From an uncultured Cohaesibacter sp. (GTDB lineage: Bacteria; Pseudomonadota; Alphaproteobacteria; Rhizobiales; Cohaesibacteraceae), in contig NZ_OY782507.1 in NCBI RefSeq assembly GCF_963677725.1, positions 4,561,567-4,625,566 of the forward strand: DNA of 64,000 nucleotides, written 5' to 3'. A program made the translations under genes and the position numbers. The notes under the pieces are model-generated. The model searched no databases and had not been told where the DNA came from. It saw only the letters and a program-made list of their open reading frames with translations. How positions within the stretch are numbered: position 1 is the stretch's first letter; every line of letters starts with the position of its first letter. This document shows positions 1-7,444 of this stretch, piece by piece.

Positions 1-1081
1 GCTTGTCTTCGTCGTCATTGGTCAGATTATAGTCGCGCAGGAACCGCTTGTCCGACAGCATGGCAACGTCCCAACCAAACTTCCATTGTTTGGTGAGGGC
101 GAATTCTGCCTTTGATTCGATGGCCCCGCGGAAATCCTGATCGCCACTGGTACCAGCAAATTCACTTGGATCCTGCTGAAAAATGCCGTGACCGGAGATT
201 TCATACTGGCCCTTTTCCAGATGATGGCGCCACGTGGCCGAAGCGAGAAGCCCTTGCTTTGTGTAATAGGCAGGGGTGAAGGTCACGTCATAATTGTCGG
301 TCAGCGCCCAATAATAGGGAATGCTGGCATGGGCACCAAGCTTGCTGTCATAGCCGATAGAGGGCAACAGGAACCCTGTCGCACGCTGGCGGGATGGGTC
401 CGGGTGCGCGAAATAAGGGGTATAGAGCAGGGGTACGCCGAGAAACTCGAACTTGGCTGATCGGTAATAGACCATCTTGTCTTTGGAATTGTAGATGATC
501 CGGGAGGCCTTGATCTGCCACAAGGGTGATTTCTTGGGATTGTCGCGGCATGGCTCACAGGTGGTGTAGACGCCCTTGTCGAAGATTGTGATGTCATCGT
601 CGGGACGTTCGGCGCTTTCTGCCGCAAAACGAGCCTTTTCAGGCGTTTGTACACGCAGGGAGCGCACGAAACCGGTGCGGAAATCGTCGGTGATGTCAAT
701 ATAGTTGGCGGTAACGATGTTGCCACCCGGCTCGGTCAGGCGAACATTGCCCTCGGCAATCAGACGCGCGGAGCTCTGGTCATAGGTGACCTTGTCGGCC
801 TCCAGCGCATAAACGCCGTAATAGATCTGAACATTACCAACCGCCGATACACGCTCGCGGTCATAGTCATAGATCATCTGGTCCGCTTCGACCAGCATGC
901 GGGTCTTTTGATCCGGACGGTCGATATTGAGGGAATTTGACAGACCACGCGCGTCAGCAGGGACCAAACCGAACGGGGCAATGAGCAAAACCGAGGCAAG
1001 CAAACAGGCGCGCAAACCTGACGTTTTTTCAGGGCGCGTAGTCACTGTATTTAGCCTGTTGGTATGGACGGTACTCATCAT
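1..1081 (-). CDS. lptD: LPS-assembly protein LptD (N-terminal part; cut by left edge)
   Basis: Outer-membrane translocon that, with LptE, inserts lipopolysaccharide into the outer leaflet. The reading frame starts at ATG 1081 (or 1078) and stays open to the window edge, giving 360 codons. The start lies two bases after the lptG stop, so the two are surely co-transcribed. The first ~40 residues hold a basic n-region and hydrophobic stretch typical of a signal peptide (GLRACLLASVLLIAPFG). Then comes the LptD/OstA periplasmic beta-jellyroll signature, VEADQMIYDYDRERVSAVGN, followed by GVPLLYTPYFAHPDPSRQRA, the usual lead-in to the barrel. The C-terminal barrel lies outside the window. Order lptF-lptG-lptD is common in Hyphomicrobiales. 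Confidence 0.93.
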   Translation of the reverse strand, partial: MMSTVHTNRLNTVTTRPEKTSGLRACLLASVLLIAPFGLVPADARGLSNSLNIDRPDQKTRMLVEADQMIYDYDRERVSAVGNVQIYYGVYALEADKVTYDQSSARLIAEGNVRLTEPGGNIVTANYIDITDDFRTGFVRSLRVQTPEKARFAAESAERPDDDITIFDKGVYTTCEPCRDNPKKSPLWQIKASRIIYNSKDKMVYYRSAKFEFLGVPLLYTPYFAHPDPSRQRATGFLLPSIGYDSKLGAHASIPYYWALTDNYDVTFTPAYYTKQGLLASATWRHHLEKGQYEISGHGIFQQDPSEFAGTSGDQDFRGAIESKAEFALTKQWKFGWDVAMLSDKRFLRDYNLTNDDEDK

Positions 1082-1083
1082 AC

Positions 1084-2172
1084 TTATCCGTCCTCCTGAT
1101 ATAACAAAATCGAGAACCCTATCAAGGACGCAACAATCGCTGGAAGCCAAGCTGACAGAATTGGGTTAACCAGTCCTGTACTGCCGAAATTTTTTGCCAA
1201 TTCGGTCACAACATAAAGCACGAACCCGGCCAGAACACCACCCAGAATCATCTTACCCACATTTCCAAAGCGAAAAACACCAAGGGAGACGGTTGCGGCG
1301 ATAAGAACCATTGCTGCCATGAGGAGGGGGCGGGCTAGGAGTGTTTGATATTGCAAGCGATATCTGTGCGCAGGCAAGCCGGAGCGAGCTGCGCGTTCGA
1401 TAACGGCGGAGAGTTGCCAGAAGGGCACCGAACTGGGTTTGGCCATGGTCTCGCTGGCTTCTTCGGCGGTCATGTGAGTGCTGACCAGATATGTCTCATA
1501 ATGACGCGGAGCAGCAGAGGCTGAACTGACCAGAACGTCACTTAAGCGCCAGAAGCCTTCTTCGAGTCGCCCGGTCTTGGCATCAACGCGTTCAAGGAAG
1601 TTGCCTTCCTTGTCATAGGAGAAAACCGTGATGCCCGCCAATTGGCGACCATTGTCGTGGCTTGAAATGGCTTTCAGGATGGAATCCCCGTCTTCTCCCT
1701 GTTGGCGAACCCAATCCCGGCTGGAGGCCTGATCGGATGGACTGAAGCTGGATCCGAAGATTCGGGCATCGATTTCGAGGGATTTGTCCATCAAATAGGC
1801 CGAGACCGGATTGTAAACCGTAAAGGCCAGCACGCCGAGGCTGACAGCAACAAACAGGGCGGGGCTCAGAAAACGCCAGGCGGACATGCCTGAGGCGCGC
1901 ATGATGACCAGTTCGAGCTTTCGAGACAGGTTGATGAATGCGGCCATGGAACCGAACAGGACGGCAAATGGCATGACTTGTTCGGAGAATTCGGGCACAC
2001 GAAACAGCGACATCTGGAACAGAGACCAGATGTCGGCATTCTCCTTGTCACCCCCACGGCGGATCAATTCCACAAAGTCGATCAGCAGAATCAACAGGAA
2101 ACAACCTATAAAGCTGACCAGAATCGCGAAGAAAAATTGTCTGGCGATATAACGGGAAATGATCTTTGGCAC
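1084..2172 (-). CDS. lptG: LPS export ABC transporter permease LptG
   Basis: Inner-membrane permease half which, with LptF and the LptB ATPase, extracts LPS and pushes it onto the LptC-LptA bridge. The 362-residue length and layout fit the YjgP/YjgQ family: an N-terminal pair of membrane segments (ARQFFFAILVSFIGCFLLIL, then around residues 55-80), a periplasmic beta-jellyroll domain around 130-260, and three or four C-terminal membrane helices. The motif RASGMSAWRF is the usual cytoplasmic coupling loop. The start codon is GTG at 2172. It sits 15 bases after lptF and is followed by lptD after two bases, so one operon delivers three export parts. Confidence 0.93.
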   Translation of the reverse strand: MPKIISRYIARQFFFAILVSFIGCFLLILLIDFVELIRRGGDKENADIWSLFQMSLFRVPEFSEQVMPFAVLFGSMAAFINLSRKLELVIMRASGMSAWRFLSPALFVAVSLGVLAFTVYNPVSAYLMDKSLEIDARIFGSSFSPSDQASSRDWVRQQGEDGDSILKAISSHDNGRQLAGITVFSYDKEGNFLERVDAKTGRLEEGFWRLSDVLVSSASAAPRHYETYLVSTHMTAEEASETMAKPSSVPFWQLSAVIERAARSGLPAHRYRLQYQTLLARPLLMAAMVLIAATVSLGVFRFGNVGKMILGGVLAGFVLYVVTELAKNFGSTGLVNPILSAWLPAIVASLIGFSILLYQEDG

Positions 2173-2187
2173 TGGGGAAACCTGACC

Positions 2188-3423
2188 TTATTGGGCACCT
2201 TGCATGTCGGGCTTGCCGGCTACAGATTTCAGCCTACGCGAAATGCGCTCATTGAACAACTCGATTGAACGGATCAGATTGTCAAATAGTATGATCCGAC
2301 GGCCGGTGATGATGACCCACAGGCTGAGCATGATCGAGATGATTGGAACCAGATACATGGCTGGCACGGCCCAAGGCGTTTGCACCGCAAGACTCATGGA
2401 GGCAAAGCCTATCATTCGCAAGCCGGTGGCAATGGTCACCGCGATGGCGATGGCGCTGCCGCGGCGCTCACGCGTGGTGCGCACTTGCGCCAAAAAAGCA
2501 GTGATGACGGTGGCAAAAACGAGATTGTAAAGCGGGTTGGCAAAGCGGTCATGCAATTCGGCTCGAGCCCGGTCGACAAATTGCAAATAGAACGGATCAT
2601 TGAGATCCGGATTCAACAAAAAGGCCGTTGAGCGTTCTCGCGGCTTGAAATATCGGTTGGCCGACGCACCGGCTCCGGTGAATTTTGTCAGGTCAATGGC
2701 ATAGGAATCAAACTCAATGATATTGACCGAGCCAAAATCATCATTTTCATCAATCCGGTTGCCATTCTCATCAATCGTGTGATTCTGCTGCTGGATGGTG
2801 CCGCGATCCATTTTCAGAAAGGTGCCTGTGTCGGTCTCGATGATTTGGGCAAATTCGGATGAATAGACAATATGGCGAGACGGATCGCGCTCATCGGACA
2901 GGAACAGACCGCGCATGATGCCATTGGGCTCGCGCTTCTGGATATGGAAGGTCATGCCATCATCGATTTGGGTGAAAATGCCTTCCTTCACGATGCGGGC
3001 GACAAGGTCAGCGCGCACCTGAGAGATATAGCCACGCAAAGTGCCCAGCGCGTGTGGTGCGGCATATAGACTGAGACTGCCGCCCAGCAAGGTCGCGATG
3101 AGACCAAGCACCAGAATTGGTTTGAGCACCACCCATGGCGAGGCACCTGTGGCATTGATGACGACAAGCTCGCTGTCGGCATTCAGGCTGTTGAGTGTAT
3201 ATGCGACGGCGATCATCACCGCAAAGGGGGCGATCACCATCACCAGGTTTGGCAGAACCAGCGACGTCATGGAGAAAAAGATCAGCAGCGTCTGCCCCTT
3301 CGCCGTGACAAGATCCATGTCGCGCAGGGCTTGTGAGAGCCAGATAATGGCCGTCAGGACTGCTGCGGACATCAGGAAAGCCGTTGCTGCACGGAAAAAG
3401 ATATAGCGTTCAATCAGCTTCAT
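2188..3423 (-). CDS. lptF: LPS export ABC transporter permease LptF
   Basis: Second permease half of the LptB2FG exporter. I chose ATG 3423, which begins MKLIERYIFFRA, matching the usual family start; an in-frame ATG five codons upstream (3438) is also possible, and neither has a clear ribosome-binding site. The chain is 411 residues with N-terminal membrane helices (residues ~10-35 and ~50-75), the coupling loop NATGASPWVVLKP, a periplasmic domain from ~120 to 270, and C-terminal helices. An acidic stretch (IDENGNRIDENDDFG) lies in the periplasmic part. First gene of the lptF-lptG-lptD run, divergent from pepA. Confidence 0.92.
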   Translation of the reverse strand: MKLIERYIFFRAATAFLMSAAVLTAIIWLSQALRDMDLVTAKGQTLLIFFSMTSLVLPNLVMVIAPFAVMIAVAYTLNSLNADSELVVINATGASPWVVLKPILVLGLIATLLGGSLSLYAAPHALGTLRGYISQVRADLVARIVKEGIFTQIDDGMTFHIQKREPNGIMRGLFLSDERDPSRHIVYSSEFAQIIETDTGTFLKMDRGTIQQQNHTIDENGNRIDENDDFGSVNIIEFDSYAIDLTKFTGAGASANRYFKPRERSTAFLLNPDLNDPFYLQFVDRARAELHDRFANPLYNLVFATVITAFLAQVRTTRERRGSAIAIAVTIATGLRMIGFASMSLAVQTPWAVPAMYLVPIISIMLSLWVIITGRRIILFDNLIRSIELFNERISRRLKSVAGKPDMQGAQ

Positions 3424-3744
3424 GGGGACGGATGTCATCTGCCGGTTTGGTGTTCTGTGTCGACGGTGCTAGGGCCGCACTTTGTTGGATATATGGCTTT
3501 GATGGCCCCATAAAGGCAAGTGCTTTTGATGACAATGACAGGACTTTGATCTCATCGGCTGCGCTGGATGGGTACAATTGCCAATGATGAGGGTGGCCAT
3601 TTTGCTTGTTTCCCCCTTTGCGTCTTGAACTTCATGTCCGATGGTTCCAAGTTAAAGGCAAAGATATTTCATTCTTTCGTATCCGGTTGCCCTGCATGGC
3701 GGGAAGGACCGGATTTTTCGTCAAGCTAGGAAAACACGATCATT
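3424..3744. other. Divergent intergenic region lptF/pepA
   Basis: This 321-base gap must carry the promoters of the lpt run (leftward) and of pepA (rightward). No long coding frame with family features is seen. Its main visible element is a terminator-like hairpin on the plus strand at 3681-3718, listed separately. A purine-rich ribosome-binding site (AGGA near 3728) precedes the pepA start. Confidence 0.5.
3681..3718 (+). terminator. Terminator-like hairpin in pepA leader (possible attenuator)
   Basis: ATCCGGT (3681-3687) pairs with ACCGGAT (3708-3714), and an inner CCC/GGG pair can extend the stem, with five T residues (3714-3718) at the 3' side. It ends 26 bases before the pepA ATG. The gene to the left (lptF) reads away, so no plus-strand gene upstream needs a terminator here. 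It may act as an attenuator in the pepA leader or end a short RNA. This is inference from sequence only. Confidence 0.45.
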
Positions 3745-5235
3745 ATGACAAAACTCCCCGATCTTAAATTTCATCCTGTCACTGCCCCCAAGTCTGGCGT
3801 TACCGTTCTGTTGGTTGGCAAGTCTCTTGCGTTGGGCCCTGTGGCCAAACAGCTTGATGAGGCCAGCTCTGGTGCTCTTGGTCGGGCGATGAAAGCTGCT
3901 GACTTTAAAGGGAAATTCGGATCGACTGTTTCAATACTTGCACCTGCTGGCGTTGATCTGGATGGTGTTACGCTGGTCGGAATTGGTGAAGAGGCGCTTG
4001 GTGAGAACGAATATCTGCGCCTTGGTGGTCTTGCCATGGCTGCGCTGAAGGACAAGGCCAAGGGGTCTGTCGTTCTGGAAGCTGACGGTGTGCAGTTCGA
4101 TGCTGCTGCTGCGTCTCTTGTGGCCATGGGGCTTAAATTACGGGCTTATACGTTCGACAAATACAAAACCGAAAAAGGCCAGCCGAAGGAAGAGAAAGAC
4201 GCCACCAAGGTTTCCATTCTCTGCTCTGATGTTGAAGGTGCTGCCGCTGCCTGGGAAAAGGATGATGCGATTTCCGACGGCACGATCCTGGCGCGCGATC
4301 TGGTCAATGAGCCTGCCAATGTGCTTGGACCCAAAGAATTTGCGGCGCGTGCCAAGGCGCTCGAATCGCTTGGCGCCGAGGTGGAAATCCTCAAACAGCC
4401 AGATCTTGAAAAGCTCGGCATGCGGGCATTGCTGGGTGTGGCTCAAGGCTCCGAACGCAAGCCTCGGGTTGCCATCATGAAATGGAATGGCGGCGCGGAA
4501 GGCGAAGCGCCGGTGGTCTTTGTGGGTAAGGGCGTCGTGTTTGACACCGGTGGTATTTCCATCAAGCCTGCAGGCGGTATGGAAGACATGAAAGGTGATA
4601 TGGGCGGCGCTGCTGCCGTAACCGGCCTGATGTGTGCTCTTGCAGGCCGGAAGGCCAAGGTCAATGCCATCGGCATCATCGGTCTGGTTGAGAATATGCC
4701 AGATGGCAAGGCCCAGCGTCCGGGTGATATCGTCACCTCAATGTCCGGTCAGACCATTGAAATCATCAATACCGATGCCGAAGGGCGCTTGGTGCTGGCT
4801 GATTTGCTGCATTATTCCAAGGAAGAGTTCAAGCCGCGCTTCATGATCGATCTGGCGACGCTGACCGGCGCTGTTCTGGTGGCGCTGGGTACGCAAAACG
4901 CTGGCATCTTCTCCGACAGCGACAGTCTATGTGCGCAATTGAGCCAAGCGGGCGAGGCAACCGGGGAAACCGTCTGGCGTCTGCCTTTGTCTAAAGAGTA
5001 TGACAAGATCATCGACAGCAAGTTTGCCGACATGAAGAATAGCGGCGGGCGCTGGGCCGGTTCGATCACCGCTGCACAATTCCTCAAGCGTTTCGCAGGG
5101 GACACCGAATGGCTGCATATTGATGTCGCCGGGACCGCGATGGATTCGCCCAAGACCGATATCAGCCAGACCTGGGCTTCGGGTTTCGGCGTGCGTCTGC
5201 TCGACCGTCTGGTCAAAGACAATTATGAAGTGTAA
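3745..5235 (+). CDS. pepA: Leucyl aminopeptidase (M17, PepA)
   Basis: Cytoplasmic hexameric zinc/manganese aminopeptidase that removes N-terminal residues, with leucine preferred; in some bacteria PepA also binds DNA. At 496 residues it has the normal two-domain length: a variable N-terminal domain to about residue 165 and the catalytic domain after it. The metal site is intact: VGKGVVFDTGGISIKPAGG with lysine 262 and aspartate 267, and the family signature NTDAEGRL at residues 342-349. The ATG at 3745 has AGGA upstream. It is followed by a strong terminator at 5265-5295. In many proteobacteria pepA lies directly before holC; here an AT-rich gene separates them. Confidence 0.96.
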   Translation: MTKLPDLKFHPVTAPKSGVTVLLVGKSLALGPVAKQLDEASSGALGRAMKAADFKGKFGSTVSILAPAGVDLDGVTLVGIGEEALGENEYLRLGGLAMAALKDKAKGSVVLEADGVQFDAAAASLVAMGLKLRAYTFDKYKTEKGQPKEEKDATKVSILCSDVEGAAAAWEKDDAISDGTILARDLVNEPANVLGPKEFAARAKALESLGAEVEILKQPDLEKLGMRALLGVAQGSERKPRVAIMKWNGGAEGEAPVVFVGKGVVFDTGGISIKPAGGMEDMKGDMGGAAAVTGLMCALAGRKAKVNAIGIIGLVENMPDGKAQRPGDIVTSMSGQTIEIINTDAEGRLVLADLLHYSKEEFKPRFMIDLATLTGAVLVALGTQNAGIFSDSDSLCAQLSQAGEATGETVWRLPLSKEYDKIIDSKFADMKNSGGRWAGSITAAQFLKRFAGDTEWLHIDVAGTAMDSPKTDISQTWASGFGVRLLDRLVKDNYEV

Positions 5236-5264
5236 ATAGCTGAAATAGGCTAGTTCACTTTTGC

Positions 5265-5295
5265 AAAAGAGCCTATTGTTTAGGCTCTTTTTTTT
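5265..5295 (+). terminator. Intrinsic terminator after pepA
   Basis: A perfect 11-bp stem, AAAAGAGCCTA (5265-5275) with TAGGCTCTTTT (5281-5291), around a TTGTT loop, followed by more T residues. It ends pepA transcription, so the gene at 5337 probably has its own promoter in the 40 bases between. Confidence 0.9.
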
Positions 5296-5336
5296 GTTGT
5301 ATAGATTGAAGGTAAAATTTTAAGTGGAGATATAGG

Positions 5337-6356
5337 GTGAATATCAGGCGTGTTAGCGGAAATCCAAATGGCGAGAATGGTCGGACCGTGCGAATTGGAC
5401 GTCGTGACAACGGTGTCGAAGATCACGTTGTTAGTATGCAAATCGTGCAGGATATTTACAATGAAATAACTGGTAAAACAGAAAGTTTATCAAGATCATA
5501 TAATTACGGGTTTAAGATTAGTTTTGAGAATCTTGATCAATTAAATTTTAAAATGAAACAACTTTTAGAGCAGTATAATGTTGTTTCGAGTAATTGTTGT
5601 GTTTATGTATATCATGTAAATGAGTCGAAAGCAGAATTTAGTTCATTTGATCGTTTTAAGCTATACGATAAGACAATCGCAAGTCCGTGTGAAATGGTGG
5701 TTGTTAAATATAATTTTCTAATTGTTCTTCCTCAGATTAGTAAGCCGCAAAGTTATAAGGTTACTATTCGCTTGGGTTCAAATGTGGCCGCACTACATCG
5801 AATCCAAGGGGCTAGCGGTGGAATTGATACGTTGATGCGAATGGTGTTATCTCGGCCTGCTAACATATCAATTGAGTATATTGATTATACGGTAGCGAGA
5901 AATATACATCATACCATTGAGGACTGGTTGAAAGGAATTAGTTACAAAACTTCAAGGGGCATTATTGATAAGTTCCAAGATATTTCTCATCTTGCTCCGA
6001 AGATTACAAGGGTTCTTTCCCTTTTGGTTTTTTCTGCTTTTATTTTTGTTTATTTGGATAATATAATCGCATCTGATGGTTCTACGCAGCAGGATCTTTA
6101 CTTTGCCTTGGTTGCGACAGGTATTTGCGGATTCGGAATTTCATTTTTGTTTTATACCCTTGGGCAATATATAGAAAAGGGTATCGATAGTGTATCAGAA
6201 GGGTCATTTATTGATTTAAATGCTGGTGATGACAAGCTCTACAAAGAGCACTTGAAAATGAATAAAAAAGGGTATTTAAAAGTGGTTTTTGGCAGTGTTG
6301 CAACGGTTGTGCTCGGAATAGTTTCGTCATTAGTTGCTTCTTACCTTATTAGTTAA
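5337..6356 (+). CDS. Unrecognised membrane protein, AT-rich gene between pepA and holC
   Basis: I do not recognise this 339-residue protein. It starts at GTG 5337 with a good ribosome-binding site (GGAGA, 5326-5330). Residues 1-215 look soluble and mixed alpha/beta, with no known motif that I can name. Three likely membrane segments follow: about 223-245, 253-276 and 313-337, with a charged linker (280-312) between the second and third. The soluble part would face the cytoplasm if there is no signal peptide, and none is visible. Base composition is strikingly AT-rich, with codons such as TTA, AAA, ATA and AGA that neighbours use rarely. This points to recent transfer into the pepA-holC junction. 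The stop lies four bases before the holC ATG. Confidence 0.8.
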   Translation: MNIRRVSGNPNGENGRTVRIGRRDNGVEDHVVSMQIVQDIYNEITGKTESLSRSYNYGFKISFENLDQLNFKMKQLLEQYNVVSSNCCVYVYHVNESKAEFSSFDRFKLYDKTIASPCEMVVVKYNFLIVLPQISKPQSYKVTIRLGSNVAALHRIQGASGGIDTLMRMVLSRPANISIEYIDYTVARNIHHTIEDWLKGISYKTSRGIIDKFQDISHLAPKITRVLSLLVFSAFIFVYLDNIIASDGSTQQDLYFALVATGICGFGISFLFYTLGQYIEKGIDSVSEGSFIDLNAGDDKLYKEHLKMNKKGYLKVVFGSVATVVLGIVSSLVASYLIS

Positions 6357-6360
6357 TCTC

Positions 6361-6828
6361 ATGCCCGCCGACATTTTCTTCTACCATCTGCAAATGCAGC
6401 CGCTGGAAGGCACTTTGCCCTTGTTGCTGGAGAAATGCGTCGAGAAGGGGTGGTTCGCCTTTGTCCAAACCGGCTCCAAGGAGCGGGCAACCGCGCTCGA
6501 CAATCATCTCTGGACATGGCGGGACGACAGCTTTCTGGCCCATGGGCCTGCAAGCATGGCCCATGGTGACCGCCAACCGGTGCTGATCGGCTCAGACCCC
6601 ATCAAGGCGGAGAATGGTGCCGCTGTGCGATTTTTCGTTGATGGTGCGACGCCCGAGGCTGATCTCACGCTGCTTGAGGGACTGGAGCGCGCCATCGTGA
6701 TGTTTGACGGCAATGATCAGGAGGCCTTGCAGGCAGCGCGGCAAAGCTGGCGCGCCTTGAAGGATGCTGGCTTTCCGGTGACTTATTGGCAGCAGACCGA
6801 ACGGGGTGGCTGGCAGAAAAAAGCCTGA
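6361..6828 (+). CDS. holC: DNA polymerase III subunit chi (HolC)
   Basis: Clamp-loader accessory subunit that links the DNA polymerase III holoenzyme to single-strand-binding protein. The protein is 155 residues from ATG 6361, beginning MPADIFFYHLQMQPLE, close to the family length of about 150. Family features: the N-terminal beta strand, LLEKCVEKGWFAFVQTGS, then ALDNHLWTWRDDSFLAHG (the chi equivalent of the DxxLW...FLPH motif), and the C-terminal AARQSWRALKDAGFPVTYW. There is no clear ribosome-binding site; the ATG comes four bases after the stop of the preceding AT-rich gene, so translation may be coupled to it. Convergent with the VOC gene at 7028-7441. Confidence 0.92.
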   Translation: MPADIFFYHLQMQPLEGTLPLLLEKCVEKGWFAFVQTGSKERATALDNHLWTWRDDSFLAHGPASMAHGDRQPVLIGSDPIKAENGAAVRFFVDGATPEADLTLLEGLERAIVMFDGNDQEALQAARQSWRALKDAGFPVTYWQQTERGGWQKKA

Positions 6829-7027
6829 CGTATCGATATGCGCGTTTTTGTTTTCCTGTTGTTTCAAGTTGCCACAATCTGGCGCATCTGACCGCCTTTT
6901 CAGGACCTTCTGCAGCAAATATAGCAACAACAATAAGGTTCGGATTGAACGCTTCAATGATGGGAGCGTCGCCAGTTGCTTTCAGTGGGCGCGCACCTTC
7001 TGACGCTGGACCTATCCGCCTTGAAGG

Positions 7028-7441
7028 CTAAAGCTGCTTGAGTGGGGACTGGTCATACTGGACCAGATCCCACCGATTGCCATATAGGTCTTCAAAGACC
7101 GCTACCGTGCCATAGTCTGCCTTCAGCGGGTCACGGACGAAGGATATGCCGCGCTCTTGATAGAGCTTGTAATCGCGCCAGAAATCATCTGTTTCCAGGA
7201 ATAGAAAGACACGGCCTCCGGCTTGATCCCCAATATACTGGCTTTGATGGTCGTTGGACGCACGGGCCAGCAAAAGCGCAAAGGCACTGCCACCCTTTGG
7301 CCGGACGGTCACCCAGCGTTTGTCCTGTTCTGGCTGATAAGTGTCTTCAACCAGATCAAAGCCCAGTTTGTTGACATAGAAGTCAATGGCTTCGTCATAA
7401 TCGCGCACAACGATTGCAACCAGCGACATGGATTGAGGCAT
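7028..7441 (-). CDS. VOC (glyoxalase/bleomycin resistance) family protein
   Basis: A 137-residue single-domain vicinal-oxygen-chelate protein with two beta-alpha-beta-beta-beta modules: SLVAIVVRDYDEAIDFYVNK at the start and FLETDDFWRDYKLYQERGI for the second module. It ends with VFEDLYGNRWDLVQ, where the glutamate is a usual metal ligand. The substrate cannot be deduced. Its ATG (7441) lies three bases after the stop of the upstream ABC-F gene, so the two form an operon read leftward. Confidence 0.85.
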   Translation of the reverse strand: MPQSMSLVAIVVRDYDEAIDFYVNKLGFDLVEDTYQPEQDKRWVTVRPKGGSAFALLLARASNDHQSQYIGDQAGGRVFLFLETDDFWRDYKLYQERGISFVRDPLKADYGTVAVFEDLYGNRWDLVQYDQSPLKQL

Positions 7442-7444
7442 GGT

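Noticed and set aside
5337..6356. Calling the AT-rich gene a phage-defence gene
   Set aside because: Only composition and membrane layout support it; there is no catalytic motif, no partner gene and no mobile element next to it.
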